Origin: Caenimonas sp. SL110 | Lineage (GTDB): Bacteria > Pseudomonadota > Gammaproteobacteria > Burkholderiales > Burkholderiaceae_C | Direction: 5' to 3' | Assembly: GCF_001044395.1 (NCBI RefSeq) | Contig: NZ_JANU01000013.1 | Location: 310,001-374,000 of the forward strand | DNA length: 64,000 nucleotides | The notes under the pieces: model-generated | What the model was told of the DNA's origin: nothing | The model's input: only the letters and a program-made list of their open reading frames with translations | Database searches by the model: none | Part shown: positions 17,503 to 26,055 of the stretch, piece by piece | How the letters are laid out: each line of letters opens with the position of its first letter | Position numbering within the stretch: the first letter of the stretch is position 1 | Translations under genes and position numbers: made by a program

Positions 17503-17697
17503 ATGATTCGCTGGATCATCGTCATTTTCCTGGCATTGATGCTCATCAACTGGTTCAGCCCGTTGCTGCAGCGCATGGGGTTTGGCAAGTTGCCCGGTGA
17601 CTTCCGGTTCAAGCTGTTCGGGCGCGACTGGTTCATTCCGCTCACGACCACCATCCTGCTCAGTCTGGTGGCGGGCTTCATCTCCAAGGCATTCTGA
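17503..17697 (+). CDS. DUF2905 small membrane protein
   Basis: A 64-residue protein of the DUF2905 family, function unknown. It has two hydrophobic segments, residues 3-20 (RWIIVIFLALMLINWF) and 44-60 (FIPLTTTILLSLVAGF), separated by the conserved LGFGKLPGDFRF-like block seen here as MGFGKLPGDFRFKLFGRDW. It is probably an inner-membrane protein. Its TGA overlaps the ATG of the ROK gene by one base (TGATG), so the two are likely translationally coupled. Confidence 0.9.
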   Translation: MIRWIIVIFLALMLINWFSPLLQRMGFGKLPGDFRFKLFGRDWFIPLTTTILLSLVAGFISKAF

Positions 17698-18620
17698 TGA
17701 GGGCCTGCATCGATATCGGAGGCACCAAGGTCGCCGTGAGCCTCAACCGCGGCGACGGCCTGGAACTGCATGCCAGGCGCAGTGAACCGACAGCCAAGAC
17801 CGGCAACAACGATGCCCTTGCCATGCAGGTGCTTCGCATGGTCGATGAGGCTTGCGCGGAGATGGGCGTGCCGGCCCATGAGGTCAGGCAGGCAGGGGTG
17901 GCGTCATGCGGTCCCTTCGTCCTGCGAGATGGCTTGCTGGAGCTTGCCGCGCCCAACATCTGCGGCGGATTGCGCGGGCCCGAGCGCGGCTTGCCCAACA
18001 CTTGGGAGACCGCGCTGCTTGAAGCGCCCCTTCGCAAGCGATTCGACGATCTGCGGGTCGAGAACGACTGCATAGGCGCGCTGGAAGCCGAGCGGCGCTG
18101 GGGCGCATTGCAGGGCTTCGATCACTGCGCCTATGTCACCTGGAGCACGGGCATCGGCATGGGCCTGTGCGTCGACGGCCATGTGCTGCGCGGCAAGAAC
18201 GGCAATGCAGGCCATGCGGGTCACATGTTCGTCTCGGACAACGACGACGCACTTTGCGGCTGCGGCAATATCGGCGACGTGGAGGCGCTCGTCGCGGGCA
18301 GTGCGATTGAGCGCCGCTTCAGCCAGGACGCGGCCACGCTGCTGGGAAAGGCGCAGTCAGGCGACGTGCCATCGCAGGTCATCGTCGATGATTTGTGCCG
18401 TGTGCTCGGCCGCGCGCTCTACAACCTCACCGTCACGCTCGACCTGCAGCGGATCAGTCTGGGTGGAAGCGTGTTCAACAACAACATCGACTACCTGTTG
18501 CCGCGGTTGCAGTCACAGGTGCGCGGCAAGTTGCCCGCGCTCACCGACGGATGTGAACTGGTGGCGGCGGGGCTGTCCGATCGCGTCGGCGATTACGCGG
18601 CGCTGGCGCTGCTGGTCTGA
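17697..18620 (+). CDS. ROK-family sugar kinase-like protein
   Basis: A 307-residue protein of the ROK family, which contains glucokinases, fructokinases, N-acylmannosamine kinases and repressors. The ATP phosphate loop DIGGTKVAVSL is at the N-terminus and the catalytic Asp lies in VENDCIGAL. TWSTGIGMGLCVDG and GNAGHAGHM fit the family. There is no N-terminal helix-turn-helix, so it should be a kinase and not a repressor. The zinc motif, normally CxCGxxGCxE, reads CGCGNIGDVE, so the third Cys is replaced by Asp. The sugar substrate cannot be told from sequence. Its end overlaps the convergent cca gene by 28 bases. Confidence 0.8.
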   Translation: MRACIDIGGTKVAVSLNRGDGLELHARRSEPTAKTGNNDALAMQVLRMVDEACAEMGVPAHEVRQAGVASCGPFVLRDGLLELAAPNICGGLRGPERGLPNTWETALLEAPLRKRFDDLRVENDCIGALEAERRWGALQGFDHCAYVTWSTGIGMGLCVDGHVLRGKNGNAGHAGHMFVSDNDDALCGCGNIGDVEALVAGSAIERRFSQDAATLLGKAQSGDVPSQVIVDDLCRVLGRALYNLTVTLDLQRISLGGSVFNNNIDYLLPRLQSQVRGKLPALTDGCELVAAGLSDRVGDYAALALLV

Positions 18621-19843
18621 ATTTCAGGCGCAGTGGCAACGGCCGCAATCCGCGCCTTCTGGATCATCTCGCCTACCTGCGGTCCCTTGCGCCCGAGCAG
18701 TTGCGCTTGCGCTGCGACCTCGTGCGTCTGTACCGATTGCGCCGCAGCCAATGCGGCCATCAGTCGCTTGCGCTGGGGGTAGGGCGACTCCGAGAGACCG
18801 CCTCGCCCACGCGCATCGCATTCGCAGGCCAGCAAGATCGCCTCGAACCGCAGGGGCTTGCGAAACGCGTCGCAGCGCTCGAGCAGCCGCACGATGGCAG
18901 CCGCATTGAATTCGCCGCTGCGATGAATGTTGCCGTGCTCGCGCGCGACCACATCGGCCAGTTCGCGGCACTCGACCGGCACGCGCAGGCGTTCGCATAC
19001 GCCTTTGAGCAGCTTCGCACTGCGGATCTCGTGGCCGATGTGCTTGGGCAGAACGTCTGCGGGCGTGGTGCCCTTGCCCAGGTCGTGGGTGAGGCAGGCA
19101 AAGCGCACCGGCAATGAGGCGGCAAGGCGCGCGCTCATGTCCAGCACCATCATGAGGTGAACACCGGTATCGACTTCAGGGTGGTATTCGGCGCGCTGCG
19201 GCACGCCCCATAGGCAATCGACTTCGGGCAGCAGCCGCACGAGTGCGCCGCAGGCGCGCAGCGTCTCGAACATGCGCGACGGAGTTGCCTCCATCAGGCC
19301 GCGCGCCATTTCCTGCCACACGCGTTCGGGCACGAGGGCATCGACCTCGCCGGCCTGCACCATCTCGCGCATCAGGGTCATCGTCTCGGGTGCAATGGTG
19401 AAGTCCGCAAATCGCGCAGACAGGCGAGCCACGCGAAGGATGCGAACCGGGTCTTCGCGAAAGGCTTCGGTGACGTGGCGAAACACGCGGCGCCTCACGT
19501 CTGCCTGTCCGTCGTACGGGTCGATCAGCGTGCCCGATTCATCCTGCGCAATCGCGTTGACCGTGAGGTCGCGCCGACCCAGGTCCTGCTCGACCGTCAC
19601 ATCGGGTTCCGCGTGAAAGGCAAAGCCGTGATAGCCGCGCGCCGTCTTGCGTTCGGTGCGCGCGAGTGCGTACTCTTCGCGCGTTTGCGGGTGAAGAAAG
19701 ACCGGGAAGTCCTTGCCCACGGGCAGGTAGCCCAGCGAGATCATTTCCTGCGGCGAAGCACCGACGACCACCCAGTCGTGGTCACTCACCGGCAAGCCCA
19801 GCAGGGCATCCCGGACGGCGCCGCCGACCCTGTAGATTTTCAT
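18593..19843 (-). CDS. cca: Multifunctional CCA tRNA nucleotidyltransferase with HD domain
   Basis: Adds or repairs the 3'-terminal CCA of tRNAs. The protein has 416 residues, the length of the class II enzymes with an HD domain. The N-terminus MKIYRVGGAVRDALLGLPV contains the GG..RD motif, followed by the nucleotidyltransferase pair in SDHDWVVVG. RRDLTVNAIA is the second conserved block. The HD phosphohydrolase signature is in FACLTHDLGKGTTP, so the protein probably also has phosphatase or phosphodiesterase activity, as in the E. coli enzyme. It stands alone on this strand and converges with the ROK gene. Confidence 0.95.
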   Translation of the reverse strand: MKIYRVGGAVRDALLGLPVSDHDWVVVGASPQEMISLGYLPVGKDFPVFLHPQTREEYALARTERKTARGYHGFAFHAEPDVTVEQDLGRRDLTVNAIAQDESGTLIDPYDGQADVRRRVFRHVTEAFREDPVRILRVARLSARFADFTIAPETMTLMREMVQAGEVDALVPERVWQEMARGLMEATPSRMFETLRACGALVRLLPEVDCLWGVPQRAEYHPEVDTGVHLMMVLDMSARLAASLPVRFACLTHDLGKGTTPADVLPKHIGHEIRSAKLLKGVCERLRVPVECRELADVVAREHGNIHRSGEFNAAAIVRLLERCDAFRKPLRFEAILLACECDARGRGGLSESPYPQRKRLMAALAAAQSVQTHEVAAQAQLLGRKGPQVGEMIQKARIAAVATAPEIQTSSASAA

Positions 19844-19888
19844 GGTCGGCAGTGTAGTGCCATGTCTTGCTTTGCCTTGCGTTTGCCG

Positions 19889-20572
19889 TCAGCGCGCCGT
19901 GCGATACGGTTCGTCGAAATCGACGAACTTCTTTTCAGCCAGGGCATCGTCCATCCACGCCTTCACGCCCGGCAATGCGCAGACCCTGCGGACATAGTCC
20001 GTGATGTGGCCGGGCACGGGCAATGCGTAGTTCTTGATGCGCATGCACACCGGCGCGAAGTACGCATCGGCGTTGGAGAACTCGCCAAACAGCATCGGGC
20101 CTTTGGACGCTTCAAGAAGACCGGACCACATGGTCACGATGCGCTGTACGTCGTTTCGCAAATCGGCGTGGTCGCGCCACACCAGCGCGCCGATCTGCGG
20201 CAATTGCGCCTCGATGTTCATCGGGCATTTGCCGCGTAGCGCCGAGAAGCCCGAATGCATCTCCGCGCACACGCTGCGAGCCCGGGCTCGTGCCTTCGCA
20301 TCTTTCGGCCAGACATTTTTTTCCGGAAATTTCTCCGCCACGTACTCTGCGATCGACAGCGTGTCCCATACCGCGAACCCGTCATCGACCAGCACCGGCA
20401 CGCGTCCGGCAGGACTGATTGCGTTGATGGTTTCCTTGAAGACCGAGTCGCGGTCGAAAGAGTCGAAATAGACCATCACCTCTTCGAACGGGATGCCTGC
20501 CTGCTTGAGCAGCACCCAGGGGCGCATGGACCAGGACGAATAGTTCTTGTTGCCGACGTAGAGCTTGAGCAT
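19889..20572 (-). CDS. Glutathione S-transferase family protein
   Basis: A 227-residue protein. The thioredoxin-like N-terminal half starts MLKLYVGNKNYSSWSMRPWV, where the NYSSWSMRPW block carries the likely catalytic Ser. SPAGRVPVLVDDG and AVWDTLSIAEY give the cis-Pro and the glutathione-binding loop. The C-terminal half is the all-helical GST domain, ending KFVDFDEPYRTAR. Substrate unknown. The gene is monocistronic as far as seen, with cca downstream on the same strand after 45 bases. Confidence 0.88.
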   Translation of the reverse strand: MLKLYVGNKNYSSWSMRPWVLLKQAGIPFEEVMVYFDSFDRDSVFKETINAISPAGRVPVLVDDGFAVWDTLSIAEYVAEKFPEKNVWPKDAKARARARSVCAEMHSGFSALRGKCPMNIEAQLPQIGALVWRDHADLRNDVQRIVTMWSGLLEASKGPMLFGEFSNADAYFAPVCMRIKNYALPVPGHITDYVRRVCALPGVKAWMDDALAEKKFVDFDEPYRTAR

Positions 20573-20627
20573 GGTTTCTCCTGCAGGAAGCTCGCATGCT
20601 AACGGCGTGCCTTCCGATCATTGATGC

Positions 20628-20660
20628 AAAAAAAGCCGGAATTGATGCTCAGCTATCGGC
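20628..20660 (-). terminator. Weak candidate terminator after the slt-mgtC pair
   Basis: Reading the minus strand after the mgtC stop, a GCCG/CGGC pairing encloses an 18-base loop and is followed directly by a run of seven T. The stem is only four to five base pairs, so this is a weak call based mainly on the T run and its position. Confidence 0.3.
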
Positions 20661-21164
20661 AGCCGGTTCGGGGGTCTTGTGTCCGCGTCTGCCCAGCGCG
20701 CGCTGGATCGGCTTTTCCATCAGGAGGATCGACAGTGCCAGCAAGGTGCTGAGCACTGCCGTCATTTCGCGTCCCGCGCCGGCGGCAATGCCGATTGCAC
20801 ACGTCATCCACAGGCCCGCCGCCGTCGTGAGGCCATGCACCCGGTCGTCTTCGTCGCGCTTCATGATCGTTCCGGCGCAGAGAAATCCGACGCCGGCAAT
20901 CACGCCTTGCATCACACGCGAAAGCGAGTCCATTTCCATGCCCGCCTGCATGGGCATCAGCACGAAAAGCGCAGAGCCCAGCGCGACCAGCATGTGCGTG
21001 CGAAGCCCTGCCGCCTTGCCGGACGTTTCGCGCTGGAAGCCCAGCAACGCACCCAGAATCGCAGCCAGGCTCAGGCGCAACACCAGCCGCGTCAGATCCT
21101 CGGCATCAGGAAGATCCGAGAACTCCGAAATCACGGTCGCCCAGACACGATCCCACCAGCTCAT
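20649..21164 (-). CDS. MgtC/SapB family membrane protein
   Basis: A 171-residue inner-membrane protein of the MgtC/SapB family, linked in other bacteria to magnesium homeostasis and acid or phagosome survival. Family features are LRLSLAAILGALLGFQRE near residue 30, LRTHMLVALGSALFVL, and GFLCAGTIMKRD followed by GLTTAAGLWMTCAIGIAAG, with about five membrane segments. It lacks the long C-terminal ACT-like domain of Salmonella MgtC and matches the short SapB type. The ATG overlaps the TGA of the lytic transglycosylase gene (ATGA), so they should be coupled. Confidence 0.9.
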   Translation of the reverse strand: MSWWDRVWATVISEFSDLPDAEDLTRLVLRLSLAAILGALLGFQRETSGKAAGLRTHMLVALGSALFVLMPMQAGMEMDSLSRVMQGVIAGVGFLCAGTIMKRDEDDRVHGLTTAAGLWMTCAIGIAAGAGREMTAVLSTLLALSILLMEKPIQRALGRRGHKTPEPAADS

Positions 21165-23152
21165 GGAATTTCGCGATTGGGCTCGGCCCGCGCCGCATCG
21201 CGCGGGCCGATGGTGCCCAGCCGCGCTTTCAGCGACTGCGGCTGGCCTGTCAGCACCGCCGCATAGAGCGTGGCGTTGGACACGACTTTCTTCACGTAGT
21301 CGCGTGTCTCGTTAAAAGGCACGTTCTCCGCCCAGATTGCTGCTTCGAGCACCGGACCGTTGCGCCAGTTGCGCGGCCGCCCAGGGCCTGCGTTGTAGGC
21401 CGCTGCGGCCAATGGCATCGAGCCCTCGAAATCATCGAGCACGATCTTGAGATAGCCCGTCCCGATCGCGATGTTGGTCTCGCGCTCGTTGAGCTGCTCG
21501 ATGGTGAACGTATTCATGCCCAGGCGCCTGGCCGTCCAGCGCGCTGTCGCCGGCATCACCTGCATCAGCCCCGACGCGCCGACATGCGATCGCGCATCCA
21601 TGATGAAGCGGCTTTCCTGGCGGATCAGGCCATAGACGTAGGCGGGGTCCAGGTTGATCTCGCGGGCGCGCCTGACCACCGAATCGCGAAACGGCATCGG
21701 AAAGCGCTGGTCCACGTCGAACTCGGTGCGGGTGCGCTCGCTGGTGTTGATGCAGCGGTCCCAGACCTCGCGTTCGCAGGCGAACTGCGCAGCAGCCAGC
21801 AGCTCGCGCTCGGCCATGCCGCCGGGCTTGGCCAGGTTGGTTGCGTAGTTCCACTCGCGCACACCTTCGGGGCGGATGCCCAGCTTGATCGCCATCACTG
21901 CGCGATTGAGGCTGGCGTTCAGGCGAGCTGCCTCTTTCTCTTCTGGTGCAAGCGGCGCGGGCCGTGCGGGCACGCTGATCTTTTGTCCCAGCTCTTCGAG
22001 CGCCAGCATTTCATAAAAGCCGCGCACCGATGCGATCGATTGCAAGATGCGCTGCGCCTCGGCGCGGTTGGCTTCGCTGCCCTGCGCGAGCAGTGCGCGC
22101 GCCTTCCAGTAAGCCCAGGTCGGCTCTGCCCGTGCTTCCTCGCTCATGCTGTTGACAGCGCCCAGCACCGCGGGCCACTGGGGCCGGGGCGAAGCGCGCA
22201 GCGCCGCGCGCACCTTCCACTGCAGCATGTCGTCGGTGAGGTCGCTGTCGCGCGAGACATTGGAGAAGTGCTCCATCGCATCCATCGACAAACGCTGCGC
22301 CTGCAGCTTGCCGATCACGCCCAGGATCCAGTTGCGCTCTTCGGGCGACAGCTGCGGACCCCACTTGCTGTCGAGCTGGCGCGCGGCGCCGTCGGCGTCA
22401 GAAGCTGCCAGGCGGATGAGCGCCAGCGTGATCAATTCCTTGCGTGCCTTGCGCACCGCCGTGACCTTGGTCGAGAGGAATTTCGACGGACTCGCCATCA
22501 TCTCGTTAAACAGTCCCAGCGATTCGGGCGATGCAATTTCAACCGCAGCGGCTGCCGCCTTGGCGCGATTGTTCTCGACCGACAGGCGCGCCTTGCGCCA
22601 GGCGTCATCAAGGGTCATCCGCCTGCTGCCGGCTTCGCCAATCATGCGCGATGCAGCTAGCGTGCAGCCGTCATCGGCGTCGCGCGCGGCCAGCCAGTTG
22701 CGGCGCACTTCATCGGCCAGCGTCGCGGGTGCCGCAGCACCTTCACGCAGGTGTTGCACCAGCAGCGCGTAGCAGCGCACCTCGCGGTCATCGTTCATGC
22801 GGAACTTGGGGTGTTCAGCCGCGAAGGTGGTCCAGTCGCGGCGCTGGCCCAGCAGCAGCAGCCAGTCGTTGCGCAGGCGGTCTTCCTGGTAGGTGCCCGC
22901 GAAACGCGTGTGGAAGTCCTGGATCTCCTGCGCAGTCGCGGTGTCCAGGCGGGCCCGCAGTTCCCAGTAGGCGGCCCAGGGTTCGAGTGCGTGTCCGCGG
23001 GCAGCGGGTAGCAACTGGGCCAGGCGCGCACGGTCGCGTTTCTGGAAGGCCTGGTTCATTTCGAGGATGACGTCGTCACCCCGGGCCTGGGCTTGTGCGC
23101 CGGTGCACGCCAATGTAATGGCGATCAGTGTCAGAATTCTTGGCAATCTCAT
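21161..23152 (-). CDS. Soluble lytic murein transglycosylase (Slt70 type)
   Basis: A 663-residue periplasmic enzyme that cleaves peptidoglycan glycan strands to 1,6-anhydromuropeptides. A signal peptide is seen at residues 1-22 (MRLPRILTLIAITLACTGAQA). The long central part is alpha-helical superhelix, as in Slt70. The C-terminal goose-lysozyme-like SLT domain has the catalytic Glu in YGLIRQESRFIMDA, then GASGLMQVMPATA and AAAYNAGPGRPRNW. The length matches the family. It starts only nine bases from the divergent 5-formyl-THF cyclo-ligase gene and overlaps mgtC at its end. Confidence 0.93.
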   Translation of the reverse strand: MRLPRILTLIAITLACTGAQAQARGDDVILEMNQAFQKRDRARLAQLLPAARGHALEPWAAYWELRARLDTATAQEIQDFHTRFAGTYQEDRLRNDWLLLLGQRRDWTTFAAEHPKFRMNDDREVRCYALLVQHLREGAAAPATLADEVRRNWLAARDADDGCTLAASRMIGEAGSRRMTLDDAWRKARLSVENNRAKAAAAAVEIASPESLGLFNEMMASPSKFLSTKVTAVRKARKELITLALIRLAASDADGAARQLDSKWGPQLSPEERNWILGVIGKLQAQRLSMDAMEHFSNVSRDSDLTDDMLQWKVRAALRASPRPQWPAVLGAVNSMSEEARAEPTWAYWKARALLAQGSEANRAEAQRILQSIASVRGFYEMLALEELGQKISVPARPAPLAPEEKEAARLNASLNRAVMAIKLGIRPEGVREWNYATNLAKPGGMAERELLAAAQFACEREVWDRCINTSERTRTEFDVDQRFPMPFRDSVVRRAREINLDPAYVYGLIRQESRFIMDARSHVGASGLMQVMPATARWTARRLGMNTFTIEQLNERETNIAIGTGYLKIVLDDFEGSMPLAAAAYNAGPGRPRNWRNGPVLEAAIWAENVPFNETRDYVKKVVSNATLYAAVLTGQPQSLKARLGTIGPRDAARAEPNREIP

Positions 23153-23161
23153 TGGACGATT

Positions 23162-23749
23162 ATGGACAAGTCACAGGAAAAAAGGGCTTTACGCAAGTCG
23201 CTGCTCGAACAGCGCCTCGCCATGACCGACCGCATGGAACGCTGCGATCTCCTGCAGCGCGTCATGCGCATCTGGCTCGTCAATCGTCCCGACATCGTGA
23301 TCGGTGCGTACTGGCCGATCAAGGGTGAGTTCGATCCCTTGCCTGCGTTGCACCGATGGAAGGAAGACGGCGAGCTGCTCGATGAGCCGCAGCCCCGCCG
23401 CATCGGCCTGCCGGTCGTCGACAAGCTGCATGGGACCTTGAAGTTCCACGCATGGTTCCCGGGCTGTTACATGGAAGAGGATGCCTACGGCATTCCGAAG
23501 CCAAAAGACACCGAAGTCATCGTGCCGACGTTGCTGTTCGTGCCCTGCGTCGGGTACAGCACAGGCGGGTATCGGCTGGGCTACGGCGGCGGCTTCTACG
23601 ATCGCACACTGGCCACGCTGGAACCCAGGCCGTTCACGGTTGGGCTGGGCTTCACGCAAGGCTTCATCGACGACTTCGAGCCCGAACCGCACGACATGCC
23701 GCTGGACGCGATCCTGAACGACAACGGCGTGGTCTGGCCGATCTCCTGA
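23162..23749 (+). CDS. 5-formyltetrahydrofolate cyclo-ligase
   Basis: A 195-residue enzyme converting 5-formyl-THF to 5,10-methenyl-THF with ATP. I start it at the ATG at 23162 (MDKSQEKRALRKSLLEQR), which matches the usual family N-terminus with its basic RxxLR block. An upstream start would extend into the divergent slt gene. The key motif GYGGGFYDRTL near residue 140 and the PCVGYSTGGYRLGYG region carry the ATP and folate contacts. Nine bases separate its start from that of slt, so its promoter must lie inside slt. Confidence 0.92.
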   Translation: MDKSQEKRALRKSLLEQRLAMTDRMERCDLLQRVMRIWLVNRPDIVIGAYWPIKGEFDPLPALHRWKEDGELLDEPQPRRIGLPVVDKLHGTLKFHAWFPGCYMEEDAYGIPKPKDTEVIVPTLLFVPCVGYSTGGYRLGYGGGFYDRTLATLEPRPFTVGLGFTQGFIDDFEPEPHDMPLDAILNDNGVVWPIS

Positions 23750-23761
23750 GCGGGCGATTGA

Positions 23762-24751
23762 TCAGTCGATGTGATCGACCGTGTCCGGATCGGGCACTTC
23801 CCCAATCGTTTCGCGCGTGGCCTTGCTCTGCAGCAGCAGCCATTCGATGAACGCCTTGATCTCGGGCCGGCTGCTGCTGCGCGGTCCCACCACGAGCCAG
23901 TACGCCATCGGTGAATCCATGCGGTGGTGGGGCAAGGGCTCGACCAGGTCGCCGTTGGCCAGCGACTCGGCAATCATCGGCAGGCGCGCCAGCACCACCC
24001 CCTGGCCCGTGAGTGCGGCTTGCACCATCTGGTAGGCGTAGTTGAAGTAAAGCCAGCGCTTGGGTTGCAGCTTGGGCAGGTTGTGCTCGTCGAACCAGCG
24101 GCGCCAGGTCAGCCATTCGAGGTGCGTGTGATGCGCATCGCCGGCCTCGATCAGCGTGAATTGGGTCAGGTCACCGGGCTTTTTGAGCGGTGCGCCCTTG
24201 AGCAGCCACGGACTGGCCACCGGCGTGAGTTGCTCGCCGAACATGCGAATGGCACTCGGCGGCATGGCAGCCATCGGCCCGTAGCGCAGGGCCATATCCA
24301 CATCTGAAGTTTCAAGGTCATGCACCTGGTCGGAGGCGTCGATGCGGATGTCGATGTCGGGGTTGTCGCGCTGGAACTGCTCCAGCCGGGGGATCAGCCA
24401 CATCGAGGCGAACGACGCGAAGGTGGTGAGTGCCACAGCGCGTCGTCCTGCGGTTTGCCGGATCTGCCGGACGGCCGCGTCAATGCGCGGCAGCGCCTGC
24501 GTGACGGCCAGCAGCAGGAGCGCGCCGGCGCTCGTGAGTTCGACCGCGCGCGTGTGGCGCAGGAACAGGGCCACCCCGACTTCTTCTTCGAGTGCCTGGA
24601 TCTGCCGGCTCACGGCGGACTGGGTCAGCGCCATTTCCTCGGACGCCGCGCGGAAGTTCAGGTGACGTGCGACCGCCTCGAAAGCGCGCAGGTGTCCCGC
24701 CGATATCGGGCGGGTGCGAAGGTGGGTCTGGGAGTGCTGCATCGATGCCAA
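23762..24751 (-). CDS. LysR-family transcriptional regulator (GcvA-like)
   Basis: A 329-residue LysR-type regulator. The winged helix-turn-helix is at residues 18-77 (HLRAFEAVARHLNFRAASEE, then LTQSAVSRQIQALEEEVG). The effector domain has VALTTFASFASMWLIPRL, DVDMALRYG and GVVLARLPMI, a pattern close to GcvA-type regulators. The N-terminus has about 17 extra residues before the helix-turn-helix, so the true start could be slightly internal. It is divergent from the DUF2917 gene with 137 bases between, and probably controls that gene and itself. Confidence 0.9.
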   Translation of the reverse strand: MASMQHSQTHLRTRPISAGHLRAFEAVARHLNFRAASEEMALTQSAVSRQIQALEEEVGVALFLRHTRAVELTSAGALLLLAVTQALPRIDAAVRQIRQTAGRRAVALTTFASFASMWLIPRLEQFQRDNPDIDIRIDASDQVHDLETSDVDMALRYGPMAAMPPSAIRMFGEQLTPVASPWLLKGAPLKKPGDLTQFTLIEAGDAHHTHLEWLTWRRWFDEHNLPKLQPKRWLYFNYAYQMVQAALTGQGVVLARLPMIAESLANGDLVEPLPHHRMDSPMAYWLVVGPRSSSRPEIKAFIEWLLLQSKATRETIGEVPDPDTVDHID

Positions 24752-24827
24752 TCTGTGTCAGTAGCGTTCTGTCGATTGATGCGTTTACGGAATCAATAGC
24801 GTAGCCGCATTTCATTGGACTGCCAAG

Positions 24828-24879
24828 CCGGGTTCGCCGATCATTCATTGCCAAAACCAGCCAGATCGGCGAACCCCGG
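24828..24879 (+). promoter_or_regulatory. Long inverted repeat in the leader of the DUF2917 gene
   Basis: GGGTTCGCCGAT at 24830-24841 and ATCGGCGAACCC at 24865-24876 are perfect 12-bp complements, extended by CC/GG around a bulged C. In RNA this forms a stable stem that ends next to the GGAGAG ribosome binding site of the gene starting at 24889. It may be an RNA control element or an operator of the LysR regulator. Confidence 0.5.
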
Positions 24880-24888
24880 AGAGAAACC

Positions 24889-25368
24889 ATGGAGCTGCAA
24901 ACCCGCCCCCAAACGCCACGATTCGCGCAACAATCCACGCAACAATCGGCCGCTGCTTCCCTGCCCGGCACCTGGAAGCTTTCGCATGGCCGCGCCATCA
25001 CGCTCCAGCCGCGCGAAGCAGGCACCTTCAAGGTTGCGCACGGGCAGGTCTGGGTGACGTGGGACGGCCCTCACAACGGCGCGGGCAACCAGTCGGGCGA
25101 CCATTTCGTGTCGACCGGCCAGACGCTTCGCGTGCGAGCCGGCGAGCGCCTGGTGGTCGAGTCGTCCAACTGGACGCACCGCTCACCTTCCTATTTCAGC
25201 TGGGAGCCGCTGCCTGCGCCTGTGCGCGCCACGGCGCCACGCATCAGCGCGGTGACGCAGCCGCTGGCCGACCTGCGCGTGGCCGTCTCGTTCGGTGGAC
25301 GTGCACTGGCGCGACTGGCCGCAGGTGTTGCAGCGCTGGCGTGGGGCACGGTCTTTGCGCCCGCATAG
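24889..25368 (+). CDS. DUF2917 domain-containing protein
   Basis: A 159-residue protein of the DUF2917 family, function unknown. The domain spans about residues 30-100: WKLSHGRAITLQPREAGTFK, then VAHGQVWVTWDG, then SGDHFVSTGQTLRV and RAGERLVVES. It looks like a small cupin-like beta fold. The C-terminal part (LADLRVAVSFGGRALARLAAGVA) may form an amphipathic or membrane-associated helix. The start at 24889 follows the RBS GGAGAG. Its divergence from a LysR gene is common in Burkholderiales and suggests regulation by it. Confidence 0.88.
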   Translation: MELQTRPQTPRFAQQSTQQSAAASLPGTWKLSHGRAITLQPREAGTFKVAHGQVWVTWDGPHNGAGNQSGDHFVSTGQTLRVRAGERLVVESSNWTHRSPSYFSWEPLPAPVRATAPRISAVTQPLADLRVAVSFGGRALARLAAGVAALAWGTVFAPA

Positions 25369-25398
25369 ATCGGCTTTCGCACCCGCATAATCGTCCGC

Positions 25399-25995
25399 AT
25401 GGCGCGGCCCAGGTCTTCACAGCACGAACTCAAGCGAGACGAAATCCTCGACATCGCCGCGCAGTGCTTTGCCGACAAGAGCTACCCGGCCGCGAGCATG
25501 AACGACATCGCGGCTGCGAGCGGCACTTCCAAGGCGCGCCTCTATCACTACTACGAAAGCAAGGAAGCGATCCTGTTCGACCTGCTCGACCGATACACCC
25601 AGCGCCTGCTGGCGGTGATCGGGCAGGCCGAGGCCACGGCGCAGCGGCGTAACCTTGACGACCGCGCAGCCTTGCATGAACTGATCCGCAGCTTCCTGGT
25701 TGAGTACCAGACTTCGGCAACGCGGCATGTGGCGCTTCTGAGCGACACCAAGTTTCTCGGTGAGGTGCAACGCGACCTGATCCTGAACCGGCAACGCGAT
25801 GTCGTATCTGCCGTCACCCGTTTCCTGCGCCGCGCTTATCCCGATCGGGTGACGCCGACAAACCAGACACCGGTGACCATGATGCTGTTCGGCATGATCA
25901 ACTGGACCTTCACCTGGCTGCGCCCCGGCGGGCCGCTCAGCTATGCGGACTTTGCTGAAGAGGTGGTTGCGCTGCTCGACAAGGGCCTTGCCTGA
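25399..25995 (+). CDS. TetR-family transcriptional regulator
   Basis: A 198-residue TetR-type repressor. The helix-turn-helix is at residues 15-60 (RDEILDIAAQCFADKSYPAA, then MNDIAAASGTSKARLYHYY with the usual YHYYESKEAIL end). The C-terminal ligand domain ends FAEEVVALLDKG. It is 60 bases upstream of the MBL-fold gene on the same strand, so it probably regulates that operon. The ligand is unknown. Confidence 0.9.
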   Translation: MARPRSSQHELKRDEILDIAAQCFADKSYPAASMNDIAAASGTSKARLYHYYESKEAILFDLLDRYTQRLLAVIGQAEATAQRRNLDDRAALHELIRSFLVEYQTSATRHVALLSDTKFLGEVQRDLILNRQRDVVSAVTRFLRRAYPDRVTPTNQTPVTMMLFGMINWTFTWLRPGGPLSYADFAEEVVALLDKGLA

Positions 25996-26015
25996 GCGCG
26001 CCAATTCAACCATCC

Positions 26016-26027
26016 GTAATTGATTAC
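26016..26027. promoter_or_regulatory. Small inverted repeat between the TetR and MBL-fold genes
   Basis: GTAAT and ATTAC flank a two-base centre in the 60-bp gap between the TetR gene and the MBL-fold gene. Its position suits a TetR-type operator, but the arms are only five bases. Confidence 0.25.
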
Positions 26028-26055
26028 GATTGGTGAAGTAACCCGAGGAATCGTT

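Noticed and set aside
20596..21315. Plus-strand frame of 239 codons over mgtC and slt
   Set aside because: It is antisense to two well-supported genes and rich in Ser and Arg, without a fold signature.
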